Positions 22,294 through 31,774 of a stretch of 64,000 bases of DNA are shown here, piece by piece. The stretch spans positions 372,001 through 436,000 of the forward strand of contig JAWMQM010000001.1 in NCBI GenBank assembly GCA_033283175.1, given 5' to 3'. The translations under genes and the position numbers were made by a program. The notes beneath the pieces are model-generated. The model was not told the DNA's origin. It worked only from the letters and a program-made list of their open reading frames with translations, and searched no databases. Source of the stretch: Pseudomaricurvus sp033283175. GTDB taxonomy: Bacteria; Pseudomonadota; Gammaproteobacteria; Pseudomonadales; Cellvibrionaceae. Position 1 is the first letter of the stretch; every line of letters starts with the position of its first letter.

Positions 22294-23880
22294 ATGACCA
22301 CCCAAGCCGTCGACCTGAACTATCCCCTGCTGCGTATCTACGCCTATTACCGGTTGGGGCTCGGAGGCCTGCTACTGACGATGTTTGTCGCCGGGGTGAC
22401 TCCAGCGACGCTTGGCGTACAAGATCCGTCGCTTTTCTTCTACACCGCCCTGACCTACGCCGCCGCCTGCCTGTTGACCCTGCTGATACTCTGGCAACGG
22501 GAGTTCTCCCCCCGGGAAGAGCAGCTGTTTCTGGTGTTGTTTGTCGATGTGGTGGCACTGACACTGCTGATCTATGCCAGCGGCGGGCTCGGCAGCGGCC
22601 TTGGCTTCCTGCAGCTGGTGGTGGTGGCGGCCGGGGGCATCTTTCTCAGCCGTCAGGTGAGCACCGCCCTCACCGCCATGGCCAGCCTCGCGGTATTGAC
22701 CCAAACTCTCTACCTGGATCGCCTCAGCCTGGAATCCAGCCGGGAAATTTTTGTGGCCGGTATCCTGGGGGCCATGCTGTTCGCCTGCTCGTTGTCGTTT
22801 GGCTATCTCAGCCGGCGCCTGCGCCTGAGCGCCGAGGAACTTTCCCGCCAGGCTGCCCATGCCCAGCGCATACAGCAGATGGCGCAATCCATCATCGAGC
22901 GTATGCAGACCGGTATCGTCGTCGCCAAACCCGATGGCCGTATTGAGCTGATCAACCAATCCGCCGAACGCCTGCTCAACTGGCCTCCGGCCCCGCAGCG
23001 TCATTTGGACGACATTCGGGAGGTGGCCGAACTCGCATCCGGCTGGCGTTCTCACCCCGAGACCCGCGCCCCGGATCTGAAAGTGGGCCCGACCCAGTCA
23101 GAAGTGCGGCTGCGCTTTGCTGAGCTGAGTACCGACCACGATCAGGACACATTGATTTTTGTGGAGGACACCCGCGGGCTGAACCGCGAGGCACAAAATA
23201 TCAAACTGGCTTCCCTGGGCCGCCTCACCGCCAGCATCGCCCACGAAATCCGCAACCCATTGGGTGCCATCAGCCACGCCGGGCAGTTGCTGGCAGAATC
23301 CCCGGACCTGAACCGCGCCGATCAGCGCCTGGTGGAGATTGTGGGCACCAATGCCCGGCGGGTGAACCAGATTATTGAGAATGTGATGCAGCTGTCACGG
23401 CGACGTCCCACCCAAACCGAGCTGGTACAGCTGCCCGCCTGGCTTGAGCAATTCCGGCAGGATTACCAGCAACAGTGCGATGTCGACATTCCCATCCACA
23501 ACCACAGCGGCGACCCGGACCTGAAGGTCCGGGTGGACACCAGCCACTTGCGCCAGGTACTGACCAATCTGACGGATAACGGCGTGCGACACAGCCAGCA
23601 GGCCTGTGGCAGCGCCAAAGTCAGCTACGAGTTTGGTATCGACAAGGATTCCCGCCTGCCGTACCTGCAGGTAATCGACACCGGTCATGGCATTCCGGAG
23701 GAGAGCCTGACCCACATCTTCGAACCCTTTTTCACCACCGAAGCCAGTGGCTCGGGGCTGGGTTTGTACCTGTCCCGGGAGCTGTGTGAAGCCAATCACG
23801 CCAGCCTCAGCTACGAACGCCGTCCCGACAATCGCAGCTGTTTTCGTATAGACTTCGCCCATCCCGACCGTATTTTCTGA
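22294..23880 (+). CDS. pilS: Type IV pilus sensor histidine kinase PilS
   Basis: A 528-residue kinase. Six membrane segments lie in the first 180 residues. A PAS-like domain follows at about 200-300 (MQTGIVVAKPDGRIELINQS). The HisKA box is IAHEIRNPLGAISHAGQLL and the HATPase contains NLTDNGVRHS, DTGHGIPEE and GSGLGLYLSREL. PilS controls pilin expression through PilR and in Pseudomonas senses PilA in the membrane. The pilR gene follows 22 bases later. Confidence 0.94.
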   Translation: MTTQAVDLNYPLLRIYAYYRLGLGGLLLTMFVAGVTPATLGVQDPSLFFYTALTYAAACLLTLLILWQREFSPREEQLFLVLFVDVVALTLLIYASGGLGSGLGFLQLVVVAAGGIFLSRQVSTALTAMASLAVLTQTLYLDRLSLESSREIFVAGILGAMLFACSLSFGYLSRRLRLSAEELSRQAAHAQRIQQMAQSIIERMQTGIVVAKPDGRIELINQSAERLLNWPPAPQRHLDDIREVAELASGWRSHPETRAPDLKVGPTQSEVRLRFAELSTDHDQDTLIFVEDTRGLNREAQNIKLASLGRLTASIAHEIRNPLGAISHAGQLLAESPDLNRADQRLVEIVGTNARRVNQIIENVMQLSRRRPTQTELVQLPAWLEQFRQDYQQQCDVDIPIHNHSGDPDLKVRVDTSHLRQVLTNLTDNGVRHSQQACGSAKVSYEFGIDKDSRLPYLQVIDTGHGIPEESLTHIFEPFFTTEASGSGLGLYLSRELCEANHASLSYERRPDNRSCFRIDFAHPDRIF

Positions 23881-23902
23881 TCGCAACCATGACCAGTGAA
23901 CC

Positions 23903-25276
23903 ATGACCAATGCCACGCACGCCCTGATTATTGACGATGAACCGGATATCCGTGAACTGCTGGAGATCACCCTGCTACGCATGGGTGTGGAAGTCAGCTG
24001 CGCCGCTACCGTCACCGAAGGCCTGCGTCAGCTCAACAGCGCGACCGAGTTCCAGCTCTGCCTGACCGATCTGCGCCTGCCGGACGGCGATGGGCTGGAG
24101 ATCGTGCAGTGGATTCAGAAACACCGTCCATCCCTGCCGGTGGCGGTCTTCACCGCCCATGGCAACATGGACACCGCCATCAGCGCCATGAAAACCGGCG
24201 CCTTCGATTTTCTCTCCAAGCCGGTGGAGCTGGAGCAACTGCGCACCCTGATCCAGACCGCCCTGCGGCTCAACCAGGAAACCAGCGTTCCCGGTATGGA
24301 CCTGCCAGAGTCTTCGCTGCTGGGCAATGCGCCCGGCATGGTGCGTTTGCGGCAGCAGATAGCCAAAGTCTCCCGCAGCCAGGCGCCGGTCTATATCAGC
24401 GGCGAGTCCGGCACCGGTAAAGAGCTGGTGGCCCGTGCCATCCACTACCATGGCGGCCGCGCCGAAGGCCCGTTTATTCCTGTGAACTGCGGCGCGATCC
24501 CACGCGAGCTGATGGAGAGTGAATTCTTCGGTCACAAAAAAGGCAGCTTTACCGGTGCCACCAGTGACAAGCAGGGCCTGTTTCAGGCGGCCAACGGCGG
24601 CACCCTGTTTCTCGACGAGGTCGCCGACCTGCCGCTGGACATGCAAGTCAAGCTGCTGCGCGCCATCCAGGAAAAAGCCGTCCGCCCCATTGGCGCCGAA
24701 CAGGAAATCCGGGTGGACATCCGCCTCCTCAGTGCCACCCATAAGGATCTGACCCGCGAGGTAGAACGGGAAAAGTTTCGCAGCGACCTGTTCTATCGCA
24801 TCAATGTGATCCAGCTGGACATCCCTCCCCTGCGCGAGCGCAAGGAAGATATTGAGCTGTTGAGCCGGCACTTCCTGCAGCAGTTCTCCGCCGAGGCTGA
24901 CCTGCCGCCGGCGGAGTTGACTGCGCCGGCACTGCAATCCCTGAGCGGCTACAGCTTTCCAGGCAATGTACGGGAGTTGGAAAACATTCTGGAGAGGGCT
25001 TTCACCCTGTGTGAAAACGATCGCATCCGCCCGGAAGACCTGCAACTGCCACAGGTTAGCCAGCCCTCCGGAATCCCCCTTGCGGGCTCCTCACGGGAAC
25101 ACGACAGTGTCAGTAACCTCGACGAGTACCTGGAAGAAGTTGAAAAGGAGATCATTCTTGCCGCGCTGGAAAGCACCCGCTGGAACCGCACGGCCGCGGC
25201 GCAGAAACTGGGGATCAGTTTTCGCTCCTTCCGCTACCGACTGAAGAAACTGGATCTCGACTCAGAAGAGCGCTGA
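23903..25276 (+). CDS. pilR: Sigma-54-dependent response regulator PilR
   Basis: A 457-residue NtrC-family activator. Receiver 1-120 with LIIDDEPDI, LTDLRLPDGDG (phospho-Asp) and FLSKPVEL. AAA+ domain about 138-375 with GESGTGKELVA (Walker A), GSFTGA in place of the canonical GAFTGA (common in PilR), GTLFLDEVADLPLD (Walker B) and FRSDLFYRINV. A C-terminal Fis-type helix-turn-helix spans about 410-455 (NRTAAAQKLGISFRSFRYRL). ATG 23903 is the only start compatible with the receiver. The major pilin gene it would activate is not in this window. Confidence 0.95.
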   Translation: MTNATHALIIDDEPDIRELLEITLLRMGVEVSCAATVTEGLRQLNSATEFQLCLTDLRLPDGDGLEIVQWIQKHRPSLPVAVFTAHGNMDTAISAMKTGAFDFLSKPVELEQLRTLIQTALRLNQETSVPGMDLPESSLLGNAPGMVRLRQQIAKVSRSQAPVYISGESGTGKELVARAIHYHGGRAEGPFIPVNCGAIPRELMESEFFGHKKGSFTGATSDKQGLFQAANGGTLFLDEVADLPLDMQVKLLRAIQEKAVRPIGAEQEIRVDIRLLSATHKDLTREVEREKFRSDLFYRINVIQLDIPPLRERKEDIELLSRHFLQQFSAEADLPPAELTAPALQSLSGYSFPGNVRELENILERAFTLCENDRIRPEDLQLPQVSQPSGIPLAGSSREHDSVSNLDEYLEEVEKEIILAALESTRWNRTAAAQKLGISFRSFRYRLKKLDLDSEER

Positions 25277-25363
25277 TCCCGCCCAGCTCCTACTTTTGGG
25301 CGAAGACAGTCGCACTCTCCACCGTCACAATGCCCCATCGTTGATTTCAGGGAGGAGACAACG

Positions 25364-25924
25364 ATGGCAAGGCACCTCTGCGCCTGCAACACATTGCGAT
25401 CGCAACTCGGTTTAACCCTGATCGAGCTCATCATCGTGCTGACCCTGTCAGCCATCTTGCTGGGCATCGCCATGCCGTCCCTGCAGCCGCTGCTGAGCAG
25501 GCAAACCCGCAGCTCCAGCGTCAACCAGGTCATCGCCATCCTCAGGTACACGCAGCAAAAGGCAGTGTTCAGCGGCCGTCCGGCGACGCTCTGCCCCAGC
25601 TCGTCAGGTGACAGCTGTGACGCGGCGTGGGGTAGCGGGCAGCTCATGGTCTTCGCCGATCCCGAAGGAGACGGATTATTTGATAAAGATGGAGCGGATC
25701 AGTTACTGAAGCTGGTTTTGTTGCCCAATGACTGGTCCATTAATTGGCGGGCGTTCGGCAACCGCAACTACATCGCCTACGATCCCCGCGGCTACGTCTT
25801 CAACCAGAACGGCACCATGGAGATCTGTCCGGCACAAGCCACTGACGTCATAGCGGTGCTGGTGATCAACCGGATTGGGCGGTTGCGGCGGGAGGAGCGC
25901 CGTTACAGTGCTTCGAAATGCTAA
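25364..25924 (+). CDS. fimT: GspH/FimT-family pseudopilin
   Basis: A 186-residue minor pilin precursor. The prepilin peptidase site is QLG-LTLIELIIVLTLSAILL: cleavage after Gly, Leu instead of the usual Phe at +1, and Glu at +5. Four Cys follow in a GspH/FimT-type beta domain (LCPSSSGDSCDAAW, MEICPAQ). ATG 25364 has GGGAGGAG at ideal distance. It lies after pilR as fimT does in Pseudomonas and is convergent with the minor pilin operon. FimT orthologues have been linked to DNA binding during natural transformation. Confidence 0.82.
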   Translation: MARHLCACNTLRSQLGLTLIELIIVLTLSAILLGIAMPSLQPLLSRQTRSSSVNQVIAILRYTQQKAVFSGRPATLCPSSSGDSCDAAWGSGQLMVFADPEGDGLFDKDGADQLLKLVLLPNDWSINWRAFGNRNYIAYDPRGYVFNQNGTMEICPAQATDVIAVLVINRIGRLRREERRYSASKC

Positions 25925-25927
25925 AAA

Positions 25928-25950
25928 AATGGCGCCGCAGGGGCGCCATT
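25928..25950 (-). terminator. Terminator of the minor pilin operon
   Basis: Stem AATGGCGCC/GGCGCCATT with a five-base loop, followed on the minus strand by TTTTTTT. It also forms in the convergent fimT transcript. Confidence 0.88.
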
Positions 25951-25975
25951 ACGTTCGTACTTTGGAAGGGAAGGG

Positions 25976-26422
25976 TTAGCACTCTTCTGCCCAGCACAGC
26001 TCATCCGCATCGTAAGCGCCATTGGCGTTACGATCCCAGGCCCTGTTTCCAAAGTTATCCAACCGCAAGCGCCCGTCCTCAACCTGCGAGGTGCCGGCTA
26101 TTGGAATCGCCTGCAGGGTATAGGTGGTCGCGGTAGACGCGGTCACCCGCAAATCGTAGTACTTGGTTGGACTATCGATCGGTGCCTGGGTTGCAAAAAT
26201 GGTGGGCACGGTGGCAGCCGCAGCCGTGGCATAGGTCACATTGGAGGTGAAGTGCCTCTCCATCGCCTGGGCCAACCCCGTCAACGCGCCCTGCGCATCA
26301 GCGCGGCGTGTTTTACGCACGTGATCCTGATACCCGGGAAGGGCTACTGAGGTCAAAATCCCCAATATCACTATAACGATCAACAGTTCGATCAAAGTAA
26401 ATCCACTACTACGCTTTATCAT
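25976..26422 (-). CDS. pilE: Type IV pilus minor pilin PilE
   Basis: A 148-residue prepilin: MIKRSSG-FTLIELLIVIVILGI, with the processing site after Gly7, Phe +1 and Glu +5. A Tyr-rich alpha1 extension (GYQDHVRKTRRADAQGAL) leads into a beta domain ending DADELCWAEEC. It is the last gene of the operon, 17 bases after pilY1. The weak ribosome site (AGGA about 14 bases upstream) suggests translation follows pilY1. Confidence 0.9.
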   Translation of the reverse strand: MIKRSSGFTLIELLIVIVILGILTSVALPGYQDHVRKTRRADAQGALTGLAQAMERHFTSNVTYATAAAATVPTIFATQAPIDSPTKYYDLRVTASTATTYTLQAIPIAGTSQVEDGRLRLDNFGNRAWDRNANGAYDADELCWAEEC

Positions 26423-26439
26423 AAGTTGTTTTTATCCTG

Positions 26440-29400
26440 TTATTCCTGGTACCAGAAGGTTCGCACAGCACGATCCAGCGGCAAATCAAGGTCACTCTTC
26501 TGGGTACCCAGATACAACTGCGACCCCTCCTCAGTCATGATCAACACCGGATCATCCACGATACCCGGCAGGTACACATCCGCAGAGCGATCGGCCTTGG
26601 TAAGGTCGCTGTCCAGATCCCCGCGATTGACCACTGCGGTGGCATCCAGCACGCTGACAATGTACTCGCGGTTAAGGCCTACCACTGCCACACATTTCTT
26701 CACGGAAGCCTTAGGCTCATAGGTCGAGAACAACACCTTGCCATTAAAGACGGCGGGGCGGGACAACACTTTTTCGCCCTCGTTCTCCATGGTGATATAC
26801 CAGCCCTTGGCCTGCGCCAGCTCGGTAGTAGCCGCAGCCTTCTCATCATCGCTGCCGTCCTGAATCAGGTTCTCTGTCGCGTCATAGAGATCACTCTCGG
26901 TAACGCTGTAGGCCGAGTCTGCACTGATAGGCTGCTTGAGTGAATAGAAACGATCGCTGACGGCTTTTTCCAGCGGGTGCGCCCGGTAACCGGAACCCAA
27001 AAGAATTGTCAGGTATTTTTCAGATCCCACCCGTGTTAATGCCACATCAGCGCCGTGATAGAAGCGGCGGGCGTTGGCCGCGTCATTGCCTGCCAGCGTG
27101 GCAATGCGGGTAACAGTTGAGAACTGCGCGCGACTCTTGGCACCATTGTTATCAAAATCAATACGCCACACCTGACCTCCGGTATCCCCGAAATAGAGCA
27201 TATCCAGAATGGTGTCGTTATTGATATCCACACCGGTTAACTGGGCCGGAACAGGGTATTTCATGTCGGCCACGTTTGCGGCGTTGCCGGAGAAGCCGGG
27301 GCCTGCGCTCCAGAGCAGGTCACCGGTTTCTGCATCCACCATGTAGACACCACGCCCCATACTGCTCACGGTGACGACATCGACTTCATCCTGGTTGGCG
27401 TCATAACCGGCACCAAACACCAGCACATTTTTGGTAATGATGTCGTTACCCGAGCTGGCCTTATAGCGAATCTTGGTCAATAGCGGCTTGGACCAGGTCT
27501 GCCCCAGCTCACCAAAGTCGCCCGTGCCGCCTTCAATCTTCCACATAAATTTGGGCGAATTGATGTTGGTGAGGTCATAGGCGTAGTAGTTGCGACCGCC
27601 GCGACGCATACCGATATAGAGGTAGACATGGTCACCATCGGCGGCCTCGATCTTGCCATCGCTGTCCACATCCTTGATCCATACCGTAGGCGATCCGTCC
27701 AGTCCATAGGGTCGGGTAGCACCAGCCTGATTGGCCTTGTAGTCCTTAAAGTTAGCCATCAACTCTTCGGGCACAATGGCAAACTTTTCCACCCCTGACT
27801 GGGCGCCCGCTCCGGCACTTATGGCGTGCAACAAGCCGCCGTTGGTACCAAAGAACAGGTAGTATTCCGCATCCGACTCGTTGCCGTCCCCATTAGGGTC
27901 AGAATCGTAGGTGACAATGGTGGGACGCGAGTGCAGCGGGTCTGCCATGATGTGGCGGCTGGTGGTGGTGGGATCACCATCCTCGTCATCCACATCGTCG
28001 CCTCGAATCCACTGGATCAGCTCCGTACGCTCGGCGTCCGTTGCGGTATCAATTCCCAACATCGCCTTGGTGATCAGGGTGTTGCCATCCACCAGCAGGT
28101 TGTCCGTGTCTGTCAGTGTCGTCACCGACGAGTTGGCGTGATAGACATACAGCTTGCGGTTGGCCGGATCCGGCATTTTCGAGTTGGCACCACCCAGCCT
28201 GACGCTGTTGCCGTCTGTGACACTGGACCACAGGCTCCTGGCGGTGTCCTTGAAGTATCCGGTATCCTCATCGACGGCCAGGCTATTGTTGGCATCAACA
28301 ATATCGACGGTCGCCCCCTTCAGGCCATACTTTTTCACGTTGCCCGGCCAGTTGGGCTCCTCCAACGGTTTGAATACCGCGTAGTAAATCTCGTTGCGGT
28401 GGGTCAGGCGGTTAAACTGGTTTACGGAGACCGACGGTGCCGCAAAACTGGTATCAATATCCATTACCCCACCGAGAATGGACTTAAAGACCGTTACCAG
28501 CGTGTCTGCCACTTCTGTCACCGAACTCCCCGTTACCGAATAGGAACTACCATTGCCTTTTTCGGCGATACTGGCCAGCCAGGGGGTAGCACCGCCAACC
28601 AGCGCAATGGTATGAGTGTTGATCAACTGATCCCCTGCCAACCCGGGTGCCTGATCCTTGGTGCCCAGGAATTCCGCGATCTCCTCACCACATTTGCCAA
28701 ATGGCCTGTAGTAATCATCGGTTATGAGGTCTGCATCGGCACACGAGCCGCCGGTCATCGCGGTAATCAGGCTCTCATCCTCCGGACCGCCATGGGGCTG
28801 GCCGTCAGTGAGATAAACAATGTGGTTCTCCTGACAGCTGTACTCCATGGGCGAGGTATAGACGGCATCACCACTGATGTACTCACCGGCACAGTCACTG
28901 GAACCCAGGTTGGCATCCGTACAACCGGCCGGACGCACCAGGCTACCACCGGTCCAGGAGAGCGAGGTTGAGACCCGGCTTGAAGCCTTATCCCATCTGC
29001 TGCTACTGCGCTGTTTGCCGTAAACCACCCCTTCGCCACGCATATAACGGGCAGCTTCGTAGTAGGTATCCACAATCGGCGTTGAACCCTGGGCAACCAG
29101 CTCGTTATTGACGATCTCCTTGAGCCGGTCCCGCACCAGCACCTGGTCGGTCGAGAAGCCGTCGGTGGTGTAGGAAACAATCAGCTGTGCTGCACTCAGT
29201 GCTGCGGCGTCGCGGGTGTATGCGGCTTTAGCGGTGCCGCCCGTGTGCTGCAGGATCAAGGCCATGGCGTTCCCGGCGGACCAGCCAGCGCGGTTCACAA
29301 TGGCCTGCAAGACCGTTTTGATATCCGCTGTCTCGTAATACTGCTCATCGATCCAGTCACTGGTAGTCCAGTTGACCGCGGTAGTCAGGCCTCGATCAGA

Positions 29401-31230
29401 GATATCCTTTTTATCGGTGGTAAAACCGGGCGCATTATCGACATCTTCTCCCGCAATGGCGATGGTGGTAGAGCCGCTGCCGTTACTGGTCGCCCGCAAA
29501 CGCAGGTGAGCACTGATAATGGTTGCGCCCTGCGGAATCGATACGCCGCTATAACGCAGCCCCGCCCACTCGTTGCTGCTGTCGAGATTCAGTTGAGTAC
29601 CCGCCAGGCTGGGCACAACATCGCTGCCGTTCGTGTCCGCCTGCTCGGCATCATCTGCATCGTTGATAAGCTGGAAACTGCTGGAAACACGGGCACAACT
29701 GCCAGTCGCCGGCAGCGAGTCGACATCGTACTCTATCACCAGCTTTGGCGCTGTCGCTGCGGAGCTCTCGAACGCGGCAGCCACCCGCCGTCCGCCTCCC
29801 ACAGTGCCGCTGACCATAAACGCCATGGTGTTGCCACCGCACCAGTCTGTCAGGCCGACGATTTCCTGCACCACATCGGTGAGGTCGCTGGTGCTGTAGG
29901 TGTTTCCGGCCTCCCAGGCATCGGCGCTCCACTGTGCAGTGGATGTGGTCGGAGTGCGACCACTGATGTCCCCACTGACAGCCTGGAACTGTGCGGCGTT
30001 ACCGCTGGCTTCCCCAATCACGGTGTAATTGGCGGTGTCATCACTGCTGGTAGCCGCGGTAAATTCGATATAGGCACGGGTAATGGTGGCGCCCTTCGGC
30101 ACATCTACCTCAGCAAAACGCAAGCCAACCGTCTGCAACTCACCACTGGCGGCGGTGGTGTAGGTCATATTGAGCTGCGGGGTTTCTGTGCCGTTGGTCT
30201 TGGCCATTTCCCGCCGACCGCCGGCACTGCCTGCATTCTCTGCCAGGATGAAAGTCATCGCATCGTCGCTGGCGGTGCGTGCCGCCAGTATTTCCTGCAC
30301 CACCGGACTGATATCCACACTCTGCAGCAGTGCGTTGGCACTGCCCGGAGTATTGATATTCCAGACAACACTTTTACCTGTGGTAGCGCGATTGGTGATA
30401 TTGAACGGGTCAGCAGTAAAAGAACCCGAATCGTTAAGCTCACCGAAGATATCAACGCTTAAGTCATCCTGTGAGCCTGAGGAAGCCAAACGATTGGTCT
30501 GTCGCATCTGCAACTCGGCCGACAAGATCGTACTGCCCAATGGCAAGCCCGTTCCGACTACCGGCGCAAAACGCAGACCTACCTTTTGACTGTGACGGGC
30601 GTCGGTGTCGTACATCAATTCCAGATCAACACTGACGGTTCCCGTGCCGGCGGTTTTAATCATATCCCCGGGAGTTGCCGCTCCCGATGATTCCAGCACC
30701 TCTTCCGCCAGGTCATTCACCGGATCGATTACACTGAAACTGGCCTTCTGAGCACTGGCAGAGTAGTTCTCTACCAGTTCCAGATCAGCATCTGACAAGG
30801 TAACCGTACCGCTGGAGAGAATCTCTACAGCGTCATCTTCGGCCGCGGCAACACGGCTGGATACTGTTGCCGTCGGCTCACCCGCCAGATCGTCAACATT
30901 ACGTACCGGATAGAGCACTGCACCACCAGGCGCTGTAAACCGCATGATCCCCACATTGACGTTACTGATACTGTCCAGCGTGGCGTTCATGGCCTGCTTC
31001 AGCGCTGCGAGACGTTCGCCATTGCCGGAGTCTGCATCCGGATCAAGAGTAAAAGTCATGGATCCGGAGGTATCCAGCACAAACAGCACGTTGGGGCGCA
31101 CTTCTTCACCGGATGCCCCGATAGCAGCACCGCCAAAGTAGATCTCGGTGTCATCCGCGTAGGCAGGCACCAGCCCCAATGAAGCGTAGAGAAAGCCGGC
31201 GGCCAGGTGGGTCAATCGATTCTTCAGCAT
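26440..31230 (-). CDS. pilY1: PilY1-type pilus tip adhesin with triple module insertion in the VWA domain
   Basis: A 1596-residue exported protein. A signal peptide ends near AYA (25). The VWA domain opens with NVLFVLDTSGSM (MIDAS DxSGS, about 48-58) and resumes only at about 690 (VLVRDRLKEIV, then HIVYLTDGQPHGG). In between lie three mutually similar modules at about 215-357, 366-502 and 554-688; each starts (V/A)GLR(F/Y), has a GATI-like strand, a VVQEI-like helix and ends in an MTYTT/IEYD/VSYTTD strand. The C-terminal beta-propeller contains DVNNDTILD at about 1336, the calcium loop of PilY1, and WIRGDDVDDEDGD at about 1077. PilY1 works at the pilus tip in priming, adhesion and surface sensing. 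P. aeruginosa PilY1 is about 1160 residues, so this is about 430 longer. Confidence 0.92.
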   Translation of the reverse strand: MLKNRLTHLAAGFLYASLGLVPAYADDTEIYFGGAAIGASGEEVRPNVLFVLDTSGSMTFTLDPDADSGNGERLAALKQAMNATLDSISNVNVGIMRFTAPGGAVLYPVRNVDDLAGEPTATVSSRVAAAEDDAVEILSSGTVTLSDADLELVENYSASAQKASFSVIDPVNDLAEEVLESSGAATPGDMIKTAGTGTVSVDLELMYDTDARHSQKVGLRFAPVVGTGLPLGSTILSAELQMRQTNRLASSGSQDDLSVDIFGELNDSGSFTADPFNITNRATTGKSVVWNINTPGSANALLQSVDISPVVQEILAARTASDDAMTFILAENAGSAGGRREMAKTNGTETPQLNMTYTTAASGELQTVGLRFAEVDVPKGATITRAYIEFTAATSSDDTANYTVIGEASGNAAQFQAVSGDISGRTPTTSTAQWSADAWEAGNTYSTSDLTDVVQEIVGLTDWCGGNTMAFMVSGTVGGGRRVAAAFESSAATAPKLVIEYDVDSLPATGSCARVSSSFQLINDADDAEQADTNGSDVVPSLAGTQLNLDSSNEWAGLRYSGVSIPQGATIISAHLRLRATSNGSGSTTIAIAGEDVDNAPGFTTDKKDISDRGLTTAVNWTTSDWIDEQYYETADIKTVLQAIVNRAGWSAGNAMALILQHTGGTAKAAYTRDAAALSAAQLIVSYTTDGFSTDQVLVRDRLKEIVNNELVAQGSTPIVDTYYEAARYMRGEGVVYGKQRSSSRWDKASSRVSTSLSWTGGSLVRPAGCTDANLGSSDCAGEYISGDAVYTSPMEYSCQENHIVYLTDGQPHGGPEDESLITAMTGGSCADADLITDDYYRPFGKCGEEIAEFLGTKDQAPGLAGDQLINTHTIALVGGATPWLASIAEKGNGSSYSVTGSSVTEVADTLVTVFKSILGGVMDIDTSFAAPSVSVNQFNRLTHRNEIYYAVFKPLEEPNWPGNVKKYGLKGATVDIVDANNSLAVDEDTGYFKDTARSLWSSVTDGNSVRLGGANSKMPDPANRKLYVYHANSSVTTLTDTDNLLVDGNTLITKAMLGIDTATDAERTELIQWIRGDDVDDEDGDPTTTSRHIMADPLHSRPTIVTYDSDPNGDGNESDAEYYLFFGTNGGLLHAISAGAGAQSGVEKFAIVPEELMANFKDYKANQAGATRPYGLDGSPTVWIKDVDSDGKIEAADGDHVYLYIGMRRGGRNYYAYDLTNINSPKFMWKIEGGTGDFGELGQTWSKPLLTKIRYKASSGNDIITKNVLVFGAGYDANQDEVDVVTVSSMGRGVYMVDAETGDLLWSAGPGFSGNAANVADMKYPVPAQLTGVDINNDTILDMLYFGDTGGQVWRIDFDNNGAKSRAQFSTVTRIATLAGNDAANARRFYHGADVALTRVGSEKYLTILLGSGYRAHPLEKAVSDRFYSLKQPISADSAYSVTESDLYDATENLIQDGSDDEKAAATTELAQAKGWYITMENEGEKVLSRPAVFNGKVLFSTYEPKASVKKCVAVVGLNREYIVSVLDATAVVNRGDLDSDLTKADRSADVYLPGIVDDPVLIMTEEGSQLYLGTQKSDLDLPLDRAVRTFWYQE

Positions 31231-31250
31231 AATATTTTCCTTACCTGGCC

Positions 31251-31772
31251 TTATGGTCGATCTGCGATACGCCCGTACTTGGTCGGGTCTTCAGGACCGG
31301 GGCCCATAACATAAGCGCCCTGCACATTGGTGTTGGTGGTGCCGGAATTGGGGACTGTGGCTGTGCCGTGAACTTCGTAGTTGTAAAAGGCGTAGCTGGC
31401 ACCGTCGATACTGACGCTGGAGGCGCTGTTGTTCTCCACCACGTTTTTGGTCAACTCGACAAACTCCGCTGTTGCCAGCGCAGAGATCTGGGCCCCCGGG
31501 GTTGTGATAGTTTTGGTGGGCCAGGCAGTACCCTGATCCCCCGCCACATAGGCGTCATCGAGATAGGCCAGATCATCCAGGGCCTCTTCAATAGCGGTGT
31601 CGCTGGCCTGGAATGCCATACTGTTAAACTGCGAGTTGGCTGCCATCTGCTCTTCCAGACCGGTGGTCTGGAAACTGGCCACCCCGATCAGGGTAATCAC
31701 CAGCAACAGAATAAGAGCGACTGCCAACACCACGCCCCGTTCGCGGGACGGCAGGGATTGCTGCCTCGGCAT
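31251..31772 (-). CDS. pilX: Type IV pilus assembly protein PilX
   Basis: A 173-residue minor pilin with the PilX_N signature: RERG-VVLAVALILLLVITLIG, then EEQMAANSQFNSMAFQASDTAIEEAL, here broken for length. The +5 Glu is replaced, as is typical for PilX. I chose ATG 31772, eight bases after GGAGG; a TTG at 31778 overlapping the pilW stop is too close to that site. It is followed by pilY1 after 20 bases. Confidence 0.9.
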   Translation of the reverse strand: MPRQQSLPSRERGVVLAVALILLLVITLIGVASFQTTGLEEQMAANSQFNSMAFQASDTAIEEALDDLAYLDDAYVAGDQGTAWPTKTITTPGAQISALATAEFVELTKNVVENNSASSVSIDGASYAFYNYEVHGTATVPNSGTTNTNVQGAYVMGPGPEDPTKYGRIADRP

Positions 31773-31774
31773 AA

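Noticed and set aside
28000..28015. RGD in PilY1 (WIRGDDV) as an integrin-binding motif
   Set aside because: The WIRGxDV segment is common in PilY1 beta-propellers as a fold element; an RGD here need not indicate host integrin binding.
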